DNA of 41,476 nt from Solirubrobacter sp035555675 (lineage in GTDB: Bacteria > Actinomycetota > Thermoleophilia > Solirubrobacterales > Solirubrobacteraceae), in NCBI GenBank assembly GCA_035555675.1, contig DATMGH010000119.1, positions 1-41,476 on the forward strand, in the 5' to 3' direction. How positions within the stretch are numbered: the first letter of the stretch is position 1; every line of letters begins with the position of its first letter. This document shows positions 21,099 to 28,720 of the stretch, piece by piece. The translations under genes and the position numbers were made by a program. The notes beneath the pieces were generated by a model that made no database searches, had not been told where the DNA came from, and worked only from the letters and a program-made list of their open reading frames with translations.

Positions 21099-22079
21099 CC
21101 CGGAGAGGTACAGCACGTCCTGGCCCCGGCCGCAGTCGACCACGGTCGCCGGATCGCTGGCCGGGTCGAGCACGATGACGTCGTCGCCCGGGCCGCCGCT
21201 CAACCAGTCCGCGCCCCCGCCGCTGGCCTCGAGCCGATCGTTGCCGGCGCCGCCGTAGAGGGCGTCGGGACCGGCGTTGCCGCGCAGCGTGTCGTCGCCC
21301 GCGCCGCCGTTGATCCGGAACTGCCGCTTCTGCTGATGCGCGGTCGCGCCGCCCGCGGGCTGGGGGGACACGAGCAGCTGCCGGTTGACCGCGGTCGGCG
21401 ACGAGACCTCGATCGAGTCGTTGCCCGGGCCGCCGTTGACCGTCAGCGTGTGGTTGCGGTACCAGCAGCGGATGTGTCCCTGGCACGCTTCGCGGATCGG
21501 CGCCGGTGCGTGCGGCCAGTCGACCGTGATCCGATCGGCCCCTGCACCGCCGGAGATCGCGGCGCGCAGCCGCGCCGACCCGCCGTGGACGACGATCGTG
21601 TCGTCGCCGGCCTGGCCGTCGACGAGCCCACGGGTGTCGAGCCCGGTCGCGCCGAACGAGACCGCGATGCGATCGTCGCCCGCGCCGAGGTACCCGGAGA
21701 ACGCGGTGCGCGGGAACCCGAGCGTGGGCGAGGTGACCGAGCGCGACGACGCCGGGGCCGTGATCGTCTTCGCGTCCCGCCGCGCGCACGTGCGTTCGCG
21801 CGCGCCGGGCCTGCCGATCCGCACGGTCGCCGCGGCGTCCGTGAGGTTCCAGCCGCCGTCCTGCCGGCCGACGACCGTCAGGTGGTTGATCTCGGCTCCG
21901 GGAGCGGAGAAGCGCAGCCAACCGCGGCTGTTGGCCTGGCGGTTGCCGGCGTCGGTGTCGACGTCGAAGGTCGAGAACGCGAGACAGCGGACCGTGCCCG
22001 CGGCAGCGGGGTCGGCGTGCGCCGCGAGCCCGAGCGCGAACCCGCCGGCGACCGCCATGCGCAGGAGCCCTGGACGCAT
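21054..22079 (-). CDS. secreted RTX-like calcium-binding repeat protein
   Basis: The 341-residue protein has a signal peptide (LLRMAVAGGFALGLAAHADP then AAAG). The mature part carries scattered nonapeptide repeats of the G-G-x-G-x-D type: LGAGDDRIAV, GQAGDDTIVV, GGAGADRITV, NGGPGNDSIEV, NGGAGDDTLRG, GGAGNDRLEA, GGPGDDVIVL. Such repeats form a calcium-bound beta-roll. Cysteines at the two ends (VRCLAF, VDCGRG and TGCETIV) may form disulfides. No enzymatic domain is visible, so a structural or surface role is likely. The ATG lies 6 bases after TAGCCT, whose TAG is the metF stop codon. The 3' end overlaps the HDOD gene by 45 bases. Confidence 0.83.
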   Translation of the reverse strand: MRPGLLRMAVAGGFALGLAAHADPAAAGTVRCLAFSTFDVDTDAGNRQANSRGWLRFSAPGAEINHLTVVGRQDGGWNLTDAAATVRIGRPGARERTCARRDAKTITAPASSRSVTSPTLGFPRTAFSGYLGAGDDRIAVSFGATGLDTRGLVDGQAGDDTIVVHGGSARLRAAISGGAGADRITVDWPHAPAPIREACQGHIRCWYRNHTLTVNGGPGNDSIEVSSPTAVNRQLLVSPQPAGGATAHQQKRQFRINGGAGDDTLRGNAGPDALYGGAGNDRLEASGGGADWLSGGPGDDVIVLDPASDPATVVDCGRGQDVLYLSGSHPAAVTGCETIVD

Positions 22080-22085
22080 TCGCGC

Positions 22086-22091
22086 AGGCTA
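22086..22091 (-). promoter_or_regulatory. -10-like TAGCCT built on the metF stop codon
   Basis: The TAG (22091 to 22089) ends metF and, with CCT, forms TAGCCT 6 bases before the RTX-like ATG at 22079. The spacing puts the ATG at or next to the expected transcription start. Confidence 0.52.
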
Positions 22092-22997
22092 CGCGGCGAC
22101 CGCGCGGCGCCAGGGTGCCAGGGCGCGCAGCGCGCTCAGGATCGCGCGCGTCGAGGGCGAGCGGTTGAGCGTGTAGAAGTGGATCCCGGGCGCGCCGTTG
22201 GCGAGCAGGTCCGCGCACTGCATCGTCGCGTACGCGACGCCAAAGTCCGCGACCGCCTCCGGCTGGTCCGCGCGCAGCTCGAGCTCGCGCAGCAGGCCCG
22301 GCGGGATCGACGCGCCGCACATCTGGGTGAAGCGGCGGATCTGGGCGGCGTTGGTGATCGGCATGATGCCCGGGATGATCGGGACGTCGATGCCGGCCTC
22401 GCGGGCCCGGGCGACGAAGTCGTAGTAGAGCTGGTTGTCGAAGAACAGCTGCGTGACCAGAAAGCGCGCGCCGGCGTCGACCTTCTCCCGCGTGTAGCGC
22501 AGGTCGGCCTCCGCGGACTCGGCCGCCAGGTGCACCTCCGGGAAGCACGCGGCGCCGACCACGAAGTCGTAGTCCGCGCGGATCAGCTCGATCAGCTCGC
22601 GGCTGTAGCGCAGGCCGCCGTCGGCGGCGGCCCAGTCGCGCGCCTCGACGCCCGCGGGCGGATCGCCGCGCAGCGCGAGCACGTTCTCGATCCCGGCGTC
22701 GCGCATGCGGTCCAGCGTCGCGCGCAGCTCGGTGACCGACGCGCCGACGCACGTGAAGTGCGCCATCGCCTCCAGGCCGTGGTCGGCCTTGATCCGTGAC
22801 ACGATGTCGATCGTCTTCCCGCGCTGGGCGGGCGTGCCGCCGGCGCCGTAGGTGACCGAGACGAACGCCGGCTCCAGCCGCGCCAGCTCGTGCAGTGCGG
22901 CGGCCAGGTTCGCCTCGCCGTCCTCGGTTTTAGGCGGGAAGAACTCGAACGAGAACGCCGGCTCGGCGCCGCTCGCGATCCGCTCGTCGATGCGCAT
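22089..22997 (-). CDS. metF: methylenetetrahydrofolate reductase
   Basis: The 302-residue flavoenzyme reduces 5,10-methylene-THF to 5-methyl-THF for methionine synthesis. FSFEFFPPKTEDGEANL is the signature start (the catalytic Glu is in EFFPPK), FVSVTYGAGGTPAQRGKTID contains the FAD-binding loop, and ALRGDPPAG, FVVGAACFPEVH and FLVTQLFFDNQLYYDF follow in the usual barrel order. PIIPGIMPITNAAQI and GIHFYTLNRSPST complete the barrel. Length is normal for the bacterial enzyme. The promoter is unusually clear: TACACT lies 6 bases from the ATG, with TTGACA further up inside a palindrome, so regulation is likely. The folate/methionine genes it serves are not in this window. Confidence 0.97.
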   Translation of the reverse strand: MRIDERIASGAEPAFSFEFFPPKTEDGEANLAAALHELARLEPAFVSVTYGAGGTPAQRGKTIDIVSRIKADHGLEAMAHFTCVGASVTELRATLDRMRDAGIENVLALRGDPPAGVEARDWAAADGGLRYSRELIELIRADYDFVVGAACFPEVHLAAESAEADLRYTREKVDAGARFLVTQLFFDNQLYYDFVARAREAGIDVPIIPGIMPITNAAQIRRFTQMCGASIPPGLLRELELRADQPEAVADFGVAYATMQCADLLANGAPGIHFYTLNRSPSTRAILSALRALAPWRRAVAA

Positions 22998-23003
22998 CGG
23001 GCG

Positions 23004-23039
23004 AGTGTACCGAACCCTGACACAACCGTGTCAAGGTTC
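23004..23039 (-). promoter_or_regulatory. metF promoter with an overlapping palindrome
   Basis: Read on the minus strand, TTGACA (23034 to 23029) is followed by 19 bases, TACACT (23009 to 23004) and then 6 bases to the ATG. TGACAC-GGTT-GTGTCA is a perfect inverted repeat (23018-23033), extended by GAACC and GGTTC at 23012-23016 and 23035-23039. It overlaps the -35 and the 3' end of the upstream gene. It could be an operator, or a terminator of that gene. Confidence 0.55.
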
Positions 23040-24023
23040 CAGTAGGGCCCAGTGGTCCGCCGGCGTGCCGGGGATCCGTGCGACCTCCCCGCGCGCCTCG
23101 AGGTGCGTCAGCCACGCGCGCGTCATCGCCAGCTGCCAGGCCGCGAGCTCCTCGGTGAAGTGCTCGCCGACCACGGCGCGGGTGATCGCGTACGCCGTCT
23201 GCTCGCCGGTGCGCAGCTGCGCGCGCACGGCGTCCAGGTTGCGGGCGAGCAGCGTGCGGTTGGCCTCGACGTGGCCGTGCAGGTCCGTGAACGGCCGCGC
23301 GTGGCCGGCGAGCGCCAGCCGGGCGTCGAGCGCATCGACCTTGTCCAGCGAGTCCAGGAACTCACCCACCGGGTCCGGCGTGAAGCCGACGTCGAAGTAC
23401 TGCGACACGCGCCCGAGCAGGTGATCGCCGCTGATCAGCAGGCGCTGCTCGGGCTGGTGCAGGCAGACGTGCGACGGCGCGTGGCCGGGCGTCTCGATCA
23501 CCTGCCACGTCCCGGCGTCGGTCTCGATCGTCACGCCCGGGAGCAGGTCGCGGTCGGCGTACAGCGTCCCGGCCTGGCCGCTGCCGAGGCCCCGCCTTCG
23601 CTCGGCCCAGCGCTGCAGCGGCGCCTCCGGGACCCCGCTCTGGAGCGCGACCTCGATCGTCTCGTCGAGGTCCGGCGCGTCCCGCGCGTGCAGCTTCCAG
23701 CCCGGGTGCATCCAGACCTCGCAGCCGGCGCGCTCGGCCAGCGGCGGCGCCTGGCCGCAGTGGTCGATGTGCGCGTGCGTGATCACGATCAGGCGGATGT
23801 CGTCGACGCTGTGGCCGGTCTTCTGCAGCGCGGTCTCGAAGTGCGTCATCGAGCCGCGGTCGTGCATGCCGGTGTCCACCAGCACGATTCCGTCGCCGGC
23901 CTGCAGCGCCCAGGCGTTGCAGTGCGGGACCGCGGGCAGGTCGAGCGGCAGCCGGAGCCGCCAGACGCCGGGCAGGATCCGCTCGCCGCGGCCGATCTCG
24001 CGCGTCCGGGTGGGCTTGCGCAT
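23031..24023 (-). CDS. metallo-beta-lactamase-fold hydrolase
   Basis: The 330-residue protein has the binuclear zinc signature THAHIDHCG plus the strands IVLVDTGMHDRGS and VIETPGHAPSHVCLH (His for metal), LISGDHLLGRV (Asp) and LAGHARPF (final His). The C-terminal 80 residues (HVEANRTLLARNLDAVRAQL to the end) are a helical extension found in the LACTB2/hydroxyacylglutathione-hydrolase-like branch. The substrate (thioester, lactone, phosphoester) is unknown. The ATG start is 8 bases from TAGCGT, the minus half of a shared divergent promoter with the 116-residue protein. No signal peptide. Confidence 0.86.
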   Translation of the reverse strand: MRKPTRTREIGRGERILPGVWRLRLPLDLPAVPHCNAWALQAGDGIVLVDTGMHDRGSMTHFETALQKTGHSVDDIRLIVITHAHIDHCGQAPPLAERAGCEVWMHPGWKLHARDAPDLDETIEVALQSGVPEAPLQRWAERRRGLGSGQAGTLYADRDLLPGVTIETDAGTWQVIETPGHAPSHVCLHQPEQRLLISGDHLLGRVSQYFDVGFTPDPVGEFLDSLDKVDALDARLALAGHARPFTDLHGHVEANRTLLARNLDAVRAQLRTGEQTAYAITRAVVGEHFTEELAAWQLAMTRAWLTHLEARGEVARIPGTPADHWALLEP

Positions 24024-24031
24024 GAGCCCGC

Positions 24032-24041
24032 ACGCTACCGT
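24032..24041. promoter_or_regulatory. bidirectional leaderless promoter core, hydrolase / 116-residue protein
   Basis: ACGCTACCGT lies in the 25-bp gap between the divergent start codons. TACCGT is followed by 7 bases and the ATG at 24049; TAGCGT on the other strand is followed by 8 bases and the ATG at 24023. They share the TA at 24036-24037. The spacing of the two starts (26 bases) equals that at 1781/1807. Confidence 0.68.
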
Positions 24042-24048
24042 CCTGGCG

Positions 24049-24399
24049 ATGGCGAAGAAGGCTCGCCGCGAACGCCTGCGGGCGCCGGAGTCGTCCTACA
24101 CGGACGACCACGGGTCGCTGCTCGTCCTGCGCGGGGCGCTGACCCCGGCGACGCGGCTGCAGTACCGCGACGTGCTCGCGGGGAACGTGCTGTCGCAGGA
24201 GGACGCGTGGCAGCGGGCGGTCGAGTTCCTGTTCGAGCGGCTCGTCGTGCGCTGGGAGATCGCGGGCGCGGAGCCGCTGACGCGCCAGAAGGAGCTGCTG
24301 GGGCGCTACCGGTTCGCGACGGCCGACGAGCGGCGCTGGATCCGCGACGTCCTGCGCGAGCACCTGGCCGAGCACTTCCCGGACCTGCAGGCGCCGTGA
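24049..24399 (+). CDS. hypothetical protein, coupled to the M29 aminopeptidase
   Basis: The 116-residue product begins with a basic patch (MAKKARRERLRAPESSYTDD) and continues LLVLRGALTPATRLQYRDVL, then two helices (WQRAVEFLFERLVVRWEIAG, ERRWIRDVLREHLAEHFPDL). It is charged and probably cytoplasmic. I recognise no family. The last codons overlap the GTG of the aminopeptidase in a GTGA, so the two are translated together and may work together. The ATG follows a TACCGT hexamer by 7 bases. Confidence 0.68.
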   Translation: MAKKARRERLRAPESSYTDDHGSLLVLRGALTPATRLQYRDVLAGNVLSQEDAWQRAVEFLFERLVVRWEIAGAEPLTRQKELLGRYRFATADERRWIRDVLREHLAEHFPDLQAP

Positions 24400-25469
24400 A
24401 CGCCGACGCCTTCGCCGCGCTGCTGACCGACTACTGCCTCGAGGTGCGGCCGGGGCAGCAGATCGCCGTCTCCTCCACGACGCTGGCGGCGCCGCTGCTG
24501 CTGGCGCTGCAGCGACGGATCCTGGAGCGCGAGGCCTGGCCGCTGCTCGACGTGGCGCTGCCCGGGCAGAGCGAGGAGTTCTGGGACGCGGTGCGCGACG
24601 CGCAGCTGGACGGCGTCGCGTCGGCGTCGGTGGCGTTCGCGCGCGAAGTGGACGCGACGCTGCGGATCGACGCGACGGCGAACGCGAACGCGCTGGCGGG
24701 CGTCGATCCCGCGCGGCTGGCGCGGTTCGCGGTCGCGCAGGCGCCGCTGCGCGAGCTGCGGGCGTCCAAGCGCTGGTCGATCACGCTGTGGCCGACGCCC
24801 GCCGCCGCCCAGCAGGCGGGGATGGGGACGCGCGAGCTCGAGGCGTTCGTCACCCGCGCGCTGTTCTTGGATCGCGACGATCCGGTGGCGGCGTGGGGCG
24901 AGCTGCGGGCGTTCCAGGCGGAGCTGATCGGGCGGCTGTCCGGCGCGCGGACGATCCGGATCGAGGGTCCCGGCACCGACCTGACGCTGAGCGTCGCCGG
25001 GCGCGACTGGGTCAACTCGGACGGGCGGCGCAACATGCCGTCCGGGGAGGTCTTCACCGGGCCGGTCGAGGACTCGGCCGAGGGCGTGATCCGGTTCACG
25101 ATCCCGACCGCGCCGCGCGGCGTCGTCGTCTCCGACGTCGAGCTGGAGCTCCGGGCCGGGCGCGTGGTGCGCGCGCGGGCGGAGCGCGGCGACGCGTACC
25201 TGCAGGCGGCGCTGGAGACCGACGCGGGCGCGCGGTTCCTCGGCGAGCTCGGGATCGGCACCAACTTCGGCATCGACCGCCCGATCGGCGCGATCCTGTT
25301 CGACGAGAAGATCGGCGGGACCGTCCATCTGGCGCTCGGCCGCTCGTATCCGGAGACCGGAGGGACGAACGTCAGCGCGCTGCACTGGGACCTGATCTGC
25401 GATCTGCGTGCCGGCGGCACGCTGTCCGCGGACGGCGAGGTCCTGCTGCGCGACGGCGTGTTCACCTGA
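24396..25469 (+). CDS. M29-family aminopeptidase (AmpS/thermophilic aminopeptidase type)
   Basis: The 357-residue metal-dependent exopeptidase removes N-terminal residues. Typical M29 segments are visible: VRPGQQIAVSSTTLAAPLLL at the start, IRIEGPGTDLTLSVAGRDWV, NMPSGEVFTGPVEDSAEGVI (metal Glu), ELGIGTNFGIDRPIGAILFD, EKIGGTVHLALGRSYPETGG (His) and SALHWDLICDLR (the closing His/Asp pair). Length is close to that of AmpS. The GTG start overlaps the stop of the preceding gene. A hairpin about 20 bases after the stop may end the unit. No signal peptide is present. Confidence 0.88.
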   Translation: MNADAFAALLTDYCLEVRPGQQIAVSSTTLAAPLLLALQRRILEREAWPLLDVALPGQSEEFWDAVRDAQLDGVASASVAFAREVDATLRIDATANANALAGVDPARLARFAVAQAPLRELRASKRWSITLWPTPAAAQQAGMGTRELEAFVTRALFLDRDDPVAAWGELRAFQAELIGRLSGARTIRIEGPGTDLTLSVAGRDWVNSDGRRNMPSGEVFTGPVEDSAEGVIRFTIPTAPRGVVVSDVELELRAGRVVRARAERGDAYLQAALETDAGARFLGELGIGTNFGIDRPIGAILFDEKIGGTVHLALGRSYPETGGTNVSALHWDLICDLRAGGTLSADGEVLLRDGVFT

Positions 25470-25485
25470 CGGGAGATCTCGTGCA

Positions 25486-25504
25486 GGGGCCCGGATCGGG
25501 CTCC
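25486..25504. terminator. hairpin after the M29 aminopeptidase
   Basis: GGGGCCCG-GAT-CGGGCTCC forms an 8-bp stem (one G-T pair) 16 bases after the aminopeptidase stop. It lacks a T-run. The next gene starts 25 bases further on. Confidence 0.42.
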
Positions 25505-25529
25505 CGTACGTCAGCCTGGAACGGACGCG

Positions 25530-26366
25530 ATGCCGGAGCGTCGGACGGACACGAAGAGACGCCAGCAGGTGCGCAGGCGCCGCGCCGTCGCGGCTGCCGT
25601 GCTCGCGCTCACGCTGCTGCTCGTCGTCGTCACGATGACCCGCGGCAGTCACGACGAGACGGCGCCAGCGACCCTGAACCCGTTCGCGGCGGCCACCCGG
25701 ATCTTCCCGCCCGCGCACCTGCCGTACGTCGCGGTCGCGGGCCGCAAGCACCGCGAGGTCGCGCTGACGTTCGACGACGGGCCGGGCCCGTACACGGCCA
25801 CGCTCGTGCGCACGCTGCGGCGGCTGCACGCGCCCGGCACGTTCTTCCAGGTCGGTGTCACCGAGCACTACTTCACCGACGCCGAGGAGCTGCAGCGCAA
25901 GGACCCGCTGGTGACGGTCGGAGGGCACACGGTCAACCACCGCCGCATGGACCGCCTCAGCCGCGCCGAGCAGGCGGCGGAGATCGACGGCGTGACCGAC
26001 ATCCTCACGGCCGCCGGCCAGCCGGCGCCGACGCTGTTCCGGCCGCCGTACGGCGCGTTCAACCAGACGACGCTCGACCTGCTGCGCGACCGGGGGATGA
26101 CGATGGTGCTGTGGAGCGTCGACAGCCACGACTACCTGCGGCCGGGCGTCGACGCGATCGTCGCCAACGTGCTCGACAACGTCAAGCCGGGCGGGATCGT
26201 GCTGATGCACGACGCCGGCGGCGAGCGCAGTCAGACGATCGAGGCGCTGCCGCGGATCGTGCACGCGCTGCGCGCCCGCGGCTACACGCTGGTGAGCGTC
26301 CCGCAGCTGCTGCACGACGCCCCGCCGCCGCGCAAGCAACCGAAGCTCGGCGTGGGCGTTGGCTGA
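25530..26366 (+). CDS. membrane-anchored polysaccharide deacetylase (NodB domain)
   Basis: The 278-residue protein starts with a basic patch (MPERRTDTKRRQQVRRRRA) and a single membrane segment (about 19-37, VAAAVLALTLLLVVVTMT), so it is anchored with the enzyme outside. The NodB catalytic motifs are complete: ALTFDDGPGP (catalytic Asp plus metal Asp), GGHTVNHRRM (two metal His), FRPPYGAFN and VLMHDAGG. The likely substrate is a cell-wall or exopolysaccharide acetylated sugar such as GlcNAc or MurNAc in peptidoglycan. It stands alone between the aminopeptidase unit and pyk; no synthase is adjacent. Confidence 0.9.
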   Translation: MPERRTDTKRRQQVRRRRAVAAAVLALTLLLVVVTMTRGSHDETAPATLNPFAAATRIFPPAHLPYVAVAGRKHREVALTFDDGPGPYTATLVRTLRRLHAPGTFFQVGVTEHYFTDAEELQRKDPLVTVGGHTVNHRRMDRLSRAEQAAEIDGVTDILTAAGQPAPTLFRPPYGAFNQTTLDLLRDRGMTMVLWSVDSHDYLRPGVDAIVANVLDNVKPGGIVLMHDAGGERSQTIEALPRIVHALRARGYTLVSVPQLLHDAPPPRKQPKLGVGVG

Positions 26367-26406
26367 CGTTCACGAGTTCGGCGCCATATGTCGAAACCCG
26401 GGCGTC

Positions 26407-26414
26407 TATAACGT
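26407..26414 (+). promoter_or_regulatory. -10-like element TATAAC/TAACGT before pyk
   Basis: TATAACGT holds two overlapping hexamers: TATAAC (26407-26412) and TAACGT (26409-26414), 11 and 9 bases from the ATG at 26424. It is the most AT-rich promoter-like stretch upstream of any gene here. Confidence 0.5.
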
Positions 26415-26423
26415 GCGGCGCTG

Positions 26424-27836
26424 ATGCAGCGCCGCACAAAGATCGTCGCCACCATCGGACCCGCGTCGCGGGACCCCGAGGTGCTCGCCCGCATGGTCGA
26501 GGCCGGGATGGACGTCGCCCGGTTGAATTTCTCCCACGGCAGCGCGGACGAGCACGCGGAGACCGCCCGCCTCGTCCGTGAAGCCGCCGGTCGCGCCGGC
26601 CGCCAGGTCGCGATCCTGCAGGACCTTCCGGGACCGAAGCTCCGGATCGGCAAGCTCCGCGGCGACGTCGTGGAGTTCAAGCCCGGTGACGAGACCACGT
26701 TCGTCTGCGGCAACAACGGCGGCGAGGGTGACGCGTCGCGGCTGTTCATCACGTACGCGGGGCTGGCGTCCTCGGTCGATCGCGACGAGCTGATCTACCT
26801 GGCCGACGGGTCCGTGCGGCTGCGCGTGAACGCCGTGCGCCCCGAGTCGGGGGAGATCGACGCGGTCGTGGAGATCGGCGGCGCGGTCGCGTCGCGTCAG
26901 GGCCTGAACATCCCGGGCGAGACCGCGGCGCTGCCCGCCGTGCCCGACGAGGACCTCGAGCACGTGCGCACCGGCGAGCGGATCGGGGTCGACATCGTCG
27001 CGCTCAGCTTCGTCCGCCGGGCCGAGGAGATCCACCAGCTGCGCCAGCACACGCGGCTGCCGCTGGTGGCGAAGATCGAGAAGCCGCAGGCCGTGCAGCG
27101 CGCCGAGGAGATCGTGCGCGCGGCGGACTGCGTGATGGTCGCGCGCGGCGACCTCGGGATCGAGCTGCAGATCGAGGAGGTCCCGATCGTGCAGAAGCAG
27201 ATCATCGGCCTCTCGGGCGCGCTCGCCCGGCCGGTGATCACCGCGACCCAGATGCTGGACTCGATGGTCGCCTCCTCGCGCCCGACGCGCGCCGAGGTGA
27301 CCGACGTCGCCAACGCGATCCTGGACGGGACCGACGCCGTGATGCTCTCGCAGGAGAGCGCGGTCGGCGCGTGGCCGGTCGAGTCGGTCGCGATGCTGGC
27401 GACGATCGCCAAGCGCACCGAGCAGACCGCCCCGTACCGGGAGTGGAACGAGCGGCGCGTGCGGCGCGATCGCCGTGACCCGGCGTACACGGTGGCGTAC
27501 ACGGCGACGCGCGCGGCGCACGAGCTCAACCTGGCCGCGCTCGTCTGTCCGACGCTGTCGGGCCGGTCGGCCCGGCTGATCTCCGCGCACCGCCCGACCG
27601 TGCCGATCATGGCGCTGTCGCCGGGGCGCGAGACCGTGCGCCGCTGCGGGCTGATGTGGGGCGTGCAGGCGGCGTCGATGCCGCGCTACGAGGTCACCGA
27701 GGAGCTGATCCGGGCGGCTGCGGCGCGCGTGGTCGAGCTCGGCTGGCTCAAGCCCGGCGACCGGGTCGGGATCACCGCCGGGCTGCCGTCCGGCAAGCCC
27801 GGGACGACGTCGCTGCTGCAGATCCAAGAGGTGTAG
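26424..27836 (+). CDS. pyk: pyruvate kinase
   Basis: The 470-residue enzyme makes pyruvate and ATP from phosphoenolpyruvate at the end of glycolysis. KIVATIGPASRDPEVLARMV opens the barrel, MDVARLNFSHGSADEH carries Arg and Asn for phosphate and metal, LPLVAKIEKPQAV holds the catalytic Lys, VMVARGDLGIELQIEEVP the metal ligands, and ITATQMLDSMV the helix that binds PEP. The C-terminal domain (PAYTVAYTATRAAHELNLAA...) is the usual regulatory domain. Length matches type I bacterial enzymes; the effector cannot be read. The start is close to a TATAACGT promoter element, and no Shine-Dalgarno sequence is present. Confidence 0.97.
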   Translation: MQRRTKIVATIGPASRDPEVLARMVEAGMDVARLNFSHGSADEHAETARLVREAAGRAGRQVAILQDLPGPKLRIGKLRGDVVEFKPGDETTFVCGNNGGEGDASRLFITYAGLASSVDRDELIYLADGSVRLRVNAVRPESGEIDAVVEIGGAVASRQGLNIPGETAALPAVPDEDLEHVRTGERIGVDIVALSFVRRAEEIHQLRQHTRLPLVAKIEKPQAVQRAEEIVRAADCVMVARGDLGIELQIEEVPIVQKQIIGLSGALARPVITATQMLDSMVASSRPTRAEVTDVANAILDGTDAVMLSQESAVGAWPVESVAMLATIAKRTEQTAPYREWNERRVRRDRRDPAYTVAYTATRAAHELNLAALVCPTLSGRSARLISAHRPTVPIMALSPGRETVRRCGLMWGVQAASMPRYEVTEELIRAAAARVVELGWLKPGDRVGITAGLPSGKPGTTSLLQIQEV

Positions 27837-27850
27837 GGGGCCGGGGCGGC

Positions 27851-28399
27851 GTGCGCTTCCGTCCGCGCGACCTGGAGGGGATCGCGGCCGGGCGAGTCAC
27901 GCTCGCGTTCCGGCGCTGGGAGCGGCCGCGGATGAAGGCCGGGTCGCGGCAGGTGACCTCGATCGGGGTGATCGAGGTCACGTCGGTGGCGCGGGTCGAC
28001 GTGCCGGATGAGGCGGACGCGCGGGCGGCGGGGTACGCGTCCGGGGAGGCGGTGCTGCGCGCGTTCGCGGGGCGGCCGGGTGACCTCTACCGCGTGGCGC
28101 TTCGTGTCGCGGGACCGGATCCGCGGGTCGCGTTGCGGGCGGTGCCGCCGGACGATGCGCTGTTCGAGCGGCTCGACCGCATGGGGCGGTGGACGTACGA
28201 GGTCCTGGCCGCGATCGCTGCGCATCCGGGCCTGCGCGCGCCGGATCTGGCGGCGTCCTTCGGGCGCGAGACGCTGCCGTTCAAGCGTGACGTGCGCAAG
28301 CTCAAGGCGCTGGGGCTGACCGAGTCGCTCCCCGTCGGCTACCGCCTCTCGCCGCGCGGTGCGGCGGTGCTGGAGCGTCGGGCCCGGACGGGCGAGTAG
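27851..28399 (+). CDS. ASCH-like domain protein with a C-terminal winged helix
   Basis: The 182-residue protein starts VRFRPRDLEGIAAGRVTLAF, then RRWERPRMKAGSRQVTSIGV. This fits the ASCH fold (G-x-x-T-x-x-R-x-W), which resembles PUA and is thought to bind RNA. After a linker of about 50 residues, LAAIAAHPGLRAPDLAASFG followed by FKRDVRKLKALGLTESLPVG and YRLSPRGAAVLERR looks like a winged helix-turn-helix. Such a pair suggests a nucleic-acid-binding regulator, but no target can be named. The GTG start follows the pyk stop by 14 bases and is probably read from the pyk transcript. Beyond it lies the repeat island. Confidence 0.72.
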   Translation: MRFRPRDLEGIAAGRVTLAFRRWERPRMKAGSRQVTSIGVIEVTSVARVDVPDEADARAAGYASGEAVLRAFAGRPGDLYRVALRVAGPDPRVALRAVPPDDALFERLDRMGRWTYEVLAAIAAHPGLRAPDLAASFGRETLPFKRDVRKLKALGLTESLPVGYRLSPRGAAVLERRARTGE

Positions 28400-28401
28400 G
28401 C

Positions 28402-28472
28402 GAGCGGCAACGCGCCACGCTGCGCGGCGAGTGGTCACTTTCCGGCGCCTGGCGCCGGTACGCGACCACTCG
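28402..28472. repeat. 71-bp repeat, copy A, folding as a long hairpin
   Basis: The unit matches 28646-28716 at 59 of 71 positions. It contains the arms CGAGTGGTC (28428-28436) and GACCACTCG (28464-28472) around the inner palindrome CCGGCGCC-T-GGCGCCGG (28442-28458). It starts a few bases after the stop of the ASCH-domain gene, so it could end that transcript. Confidence 0.7.
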
Positions 28473-28568
28473 TCGCGTCGCTCGCGGGGTGGCGGTGGGA
28501 CGAGGCCGCGCGGGGGTGAGTGGCGCGCGACGCGGGCGCGACCGCGGGGGTTGGGGATCGCGGGCGCG

Positions 28569-28613
28569 GCGGGTGCCGGCACTCCCTCGCCTGCGCCGTT
28601 CGCCGGCACCCGC
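28569..28613. repeat. 12-bp inverted repeat between the two 71-bp copies
   Basis: GCGGGTGCCGGC (28569-28580) and GCCGGCACCCGC (28602-28613) pair perfectly over a 21-base loop. The sequence between the two 71-bp copies otherwise shows no gene. Confidence 0.6.
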
Positions 28614-28645
28614 TGCGCGGCGGGCGGACGCCGGGCGCGGCAAGT

Positions 28646-28716
28646 GAGCGGCGACGCGCCACATTACGCGGCGAGTGGTCACTTTCTGGCGCTCCCCGCC
28701 GAAACGCGACCGCTCG
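28646..28716. repeat. 71-bp repeat, copy B
   Basis: Same length and layout as copy A. The outer arms CGAGTGGTC and GACCGCTCG still pair (one G-T pair), although the inner palindrome has been lost through substitutions. The preserved outer stem suggests selection on structure or recent duplication. Confidence 0.65.
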
Positions 28717-28720
28717 CGCC

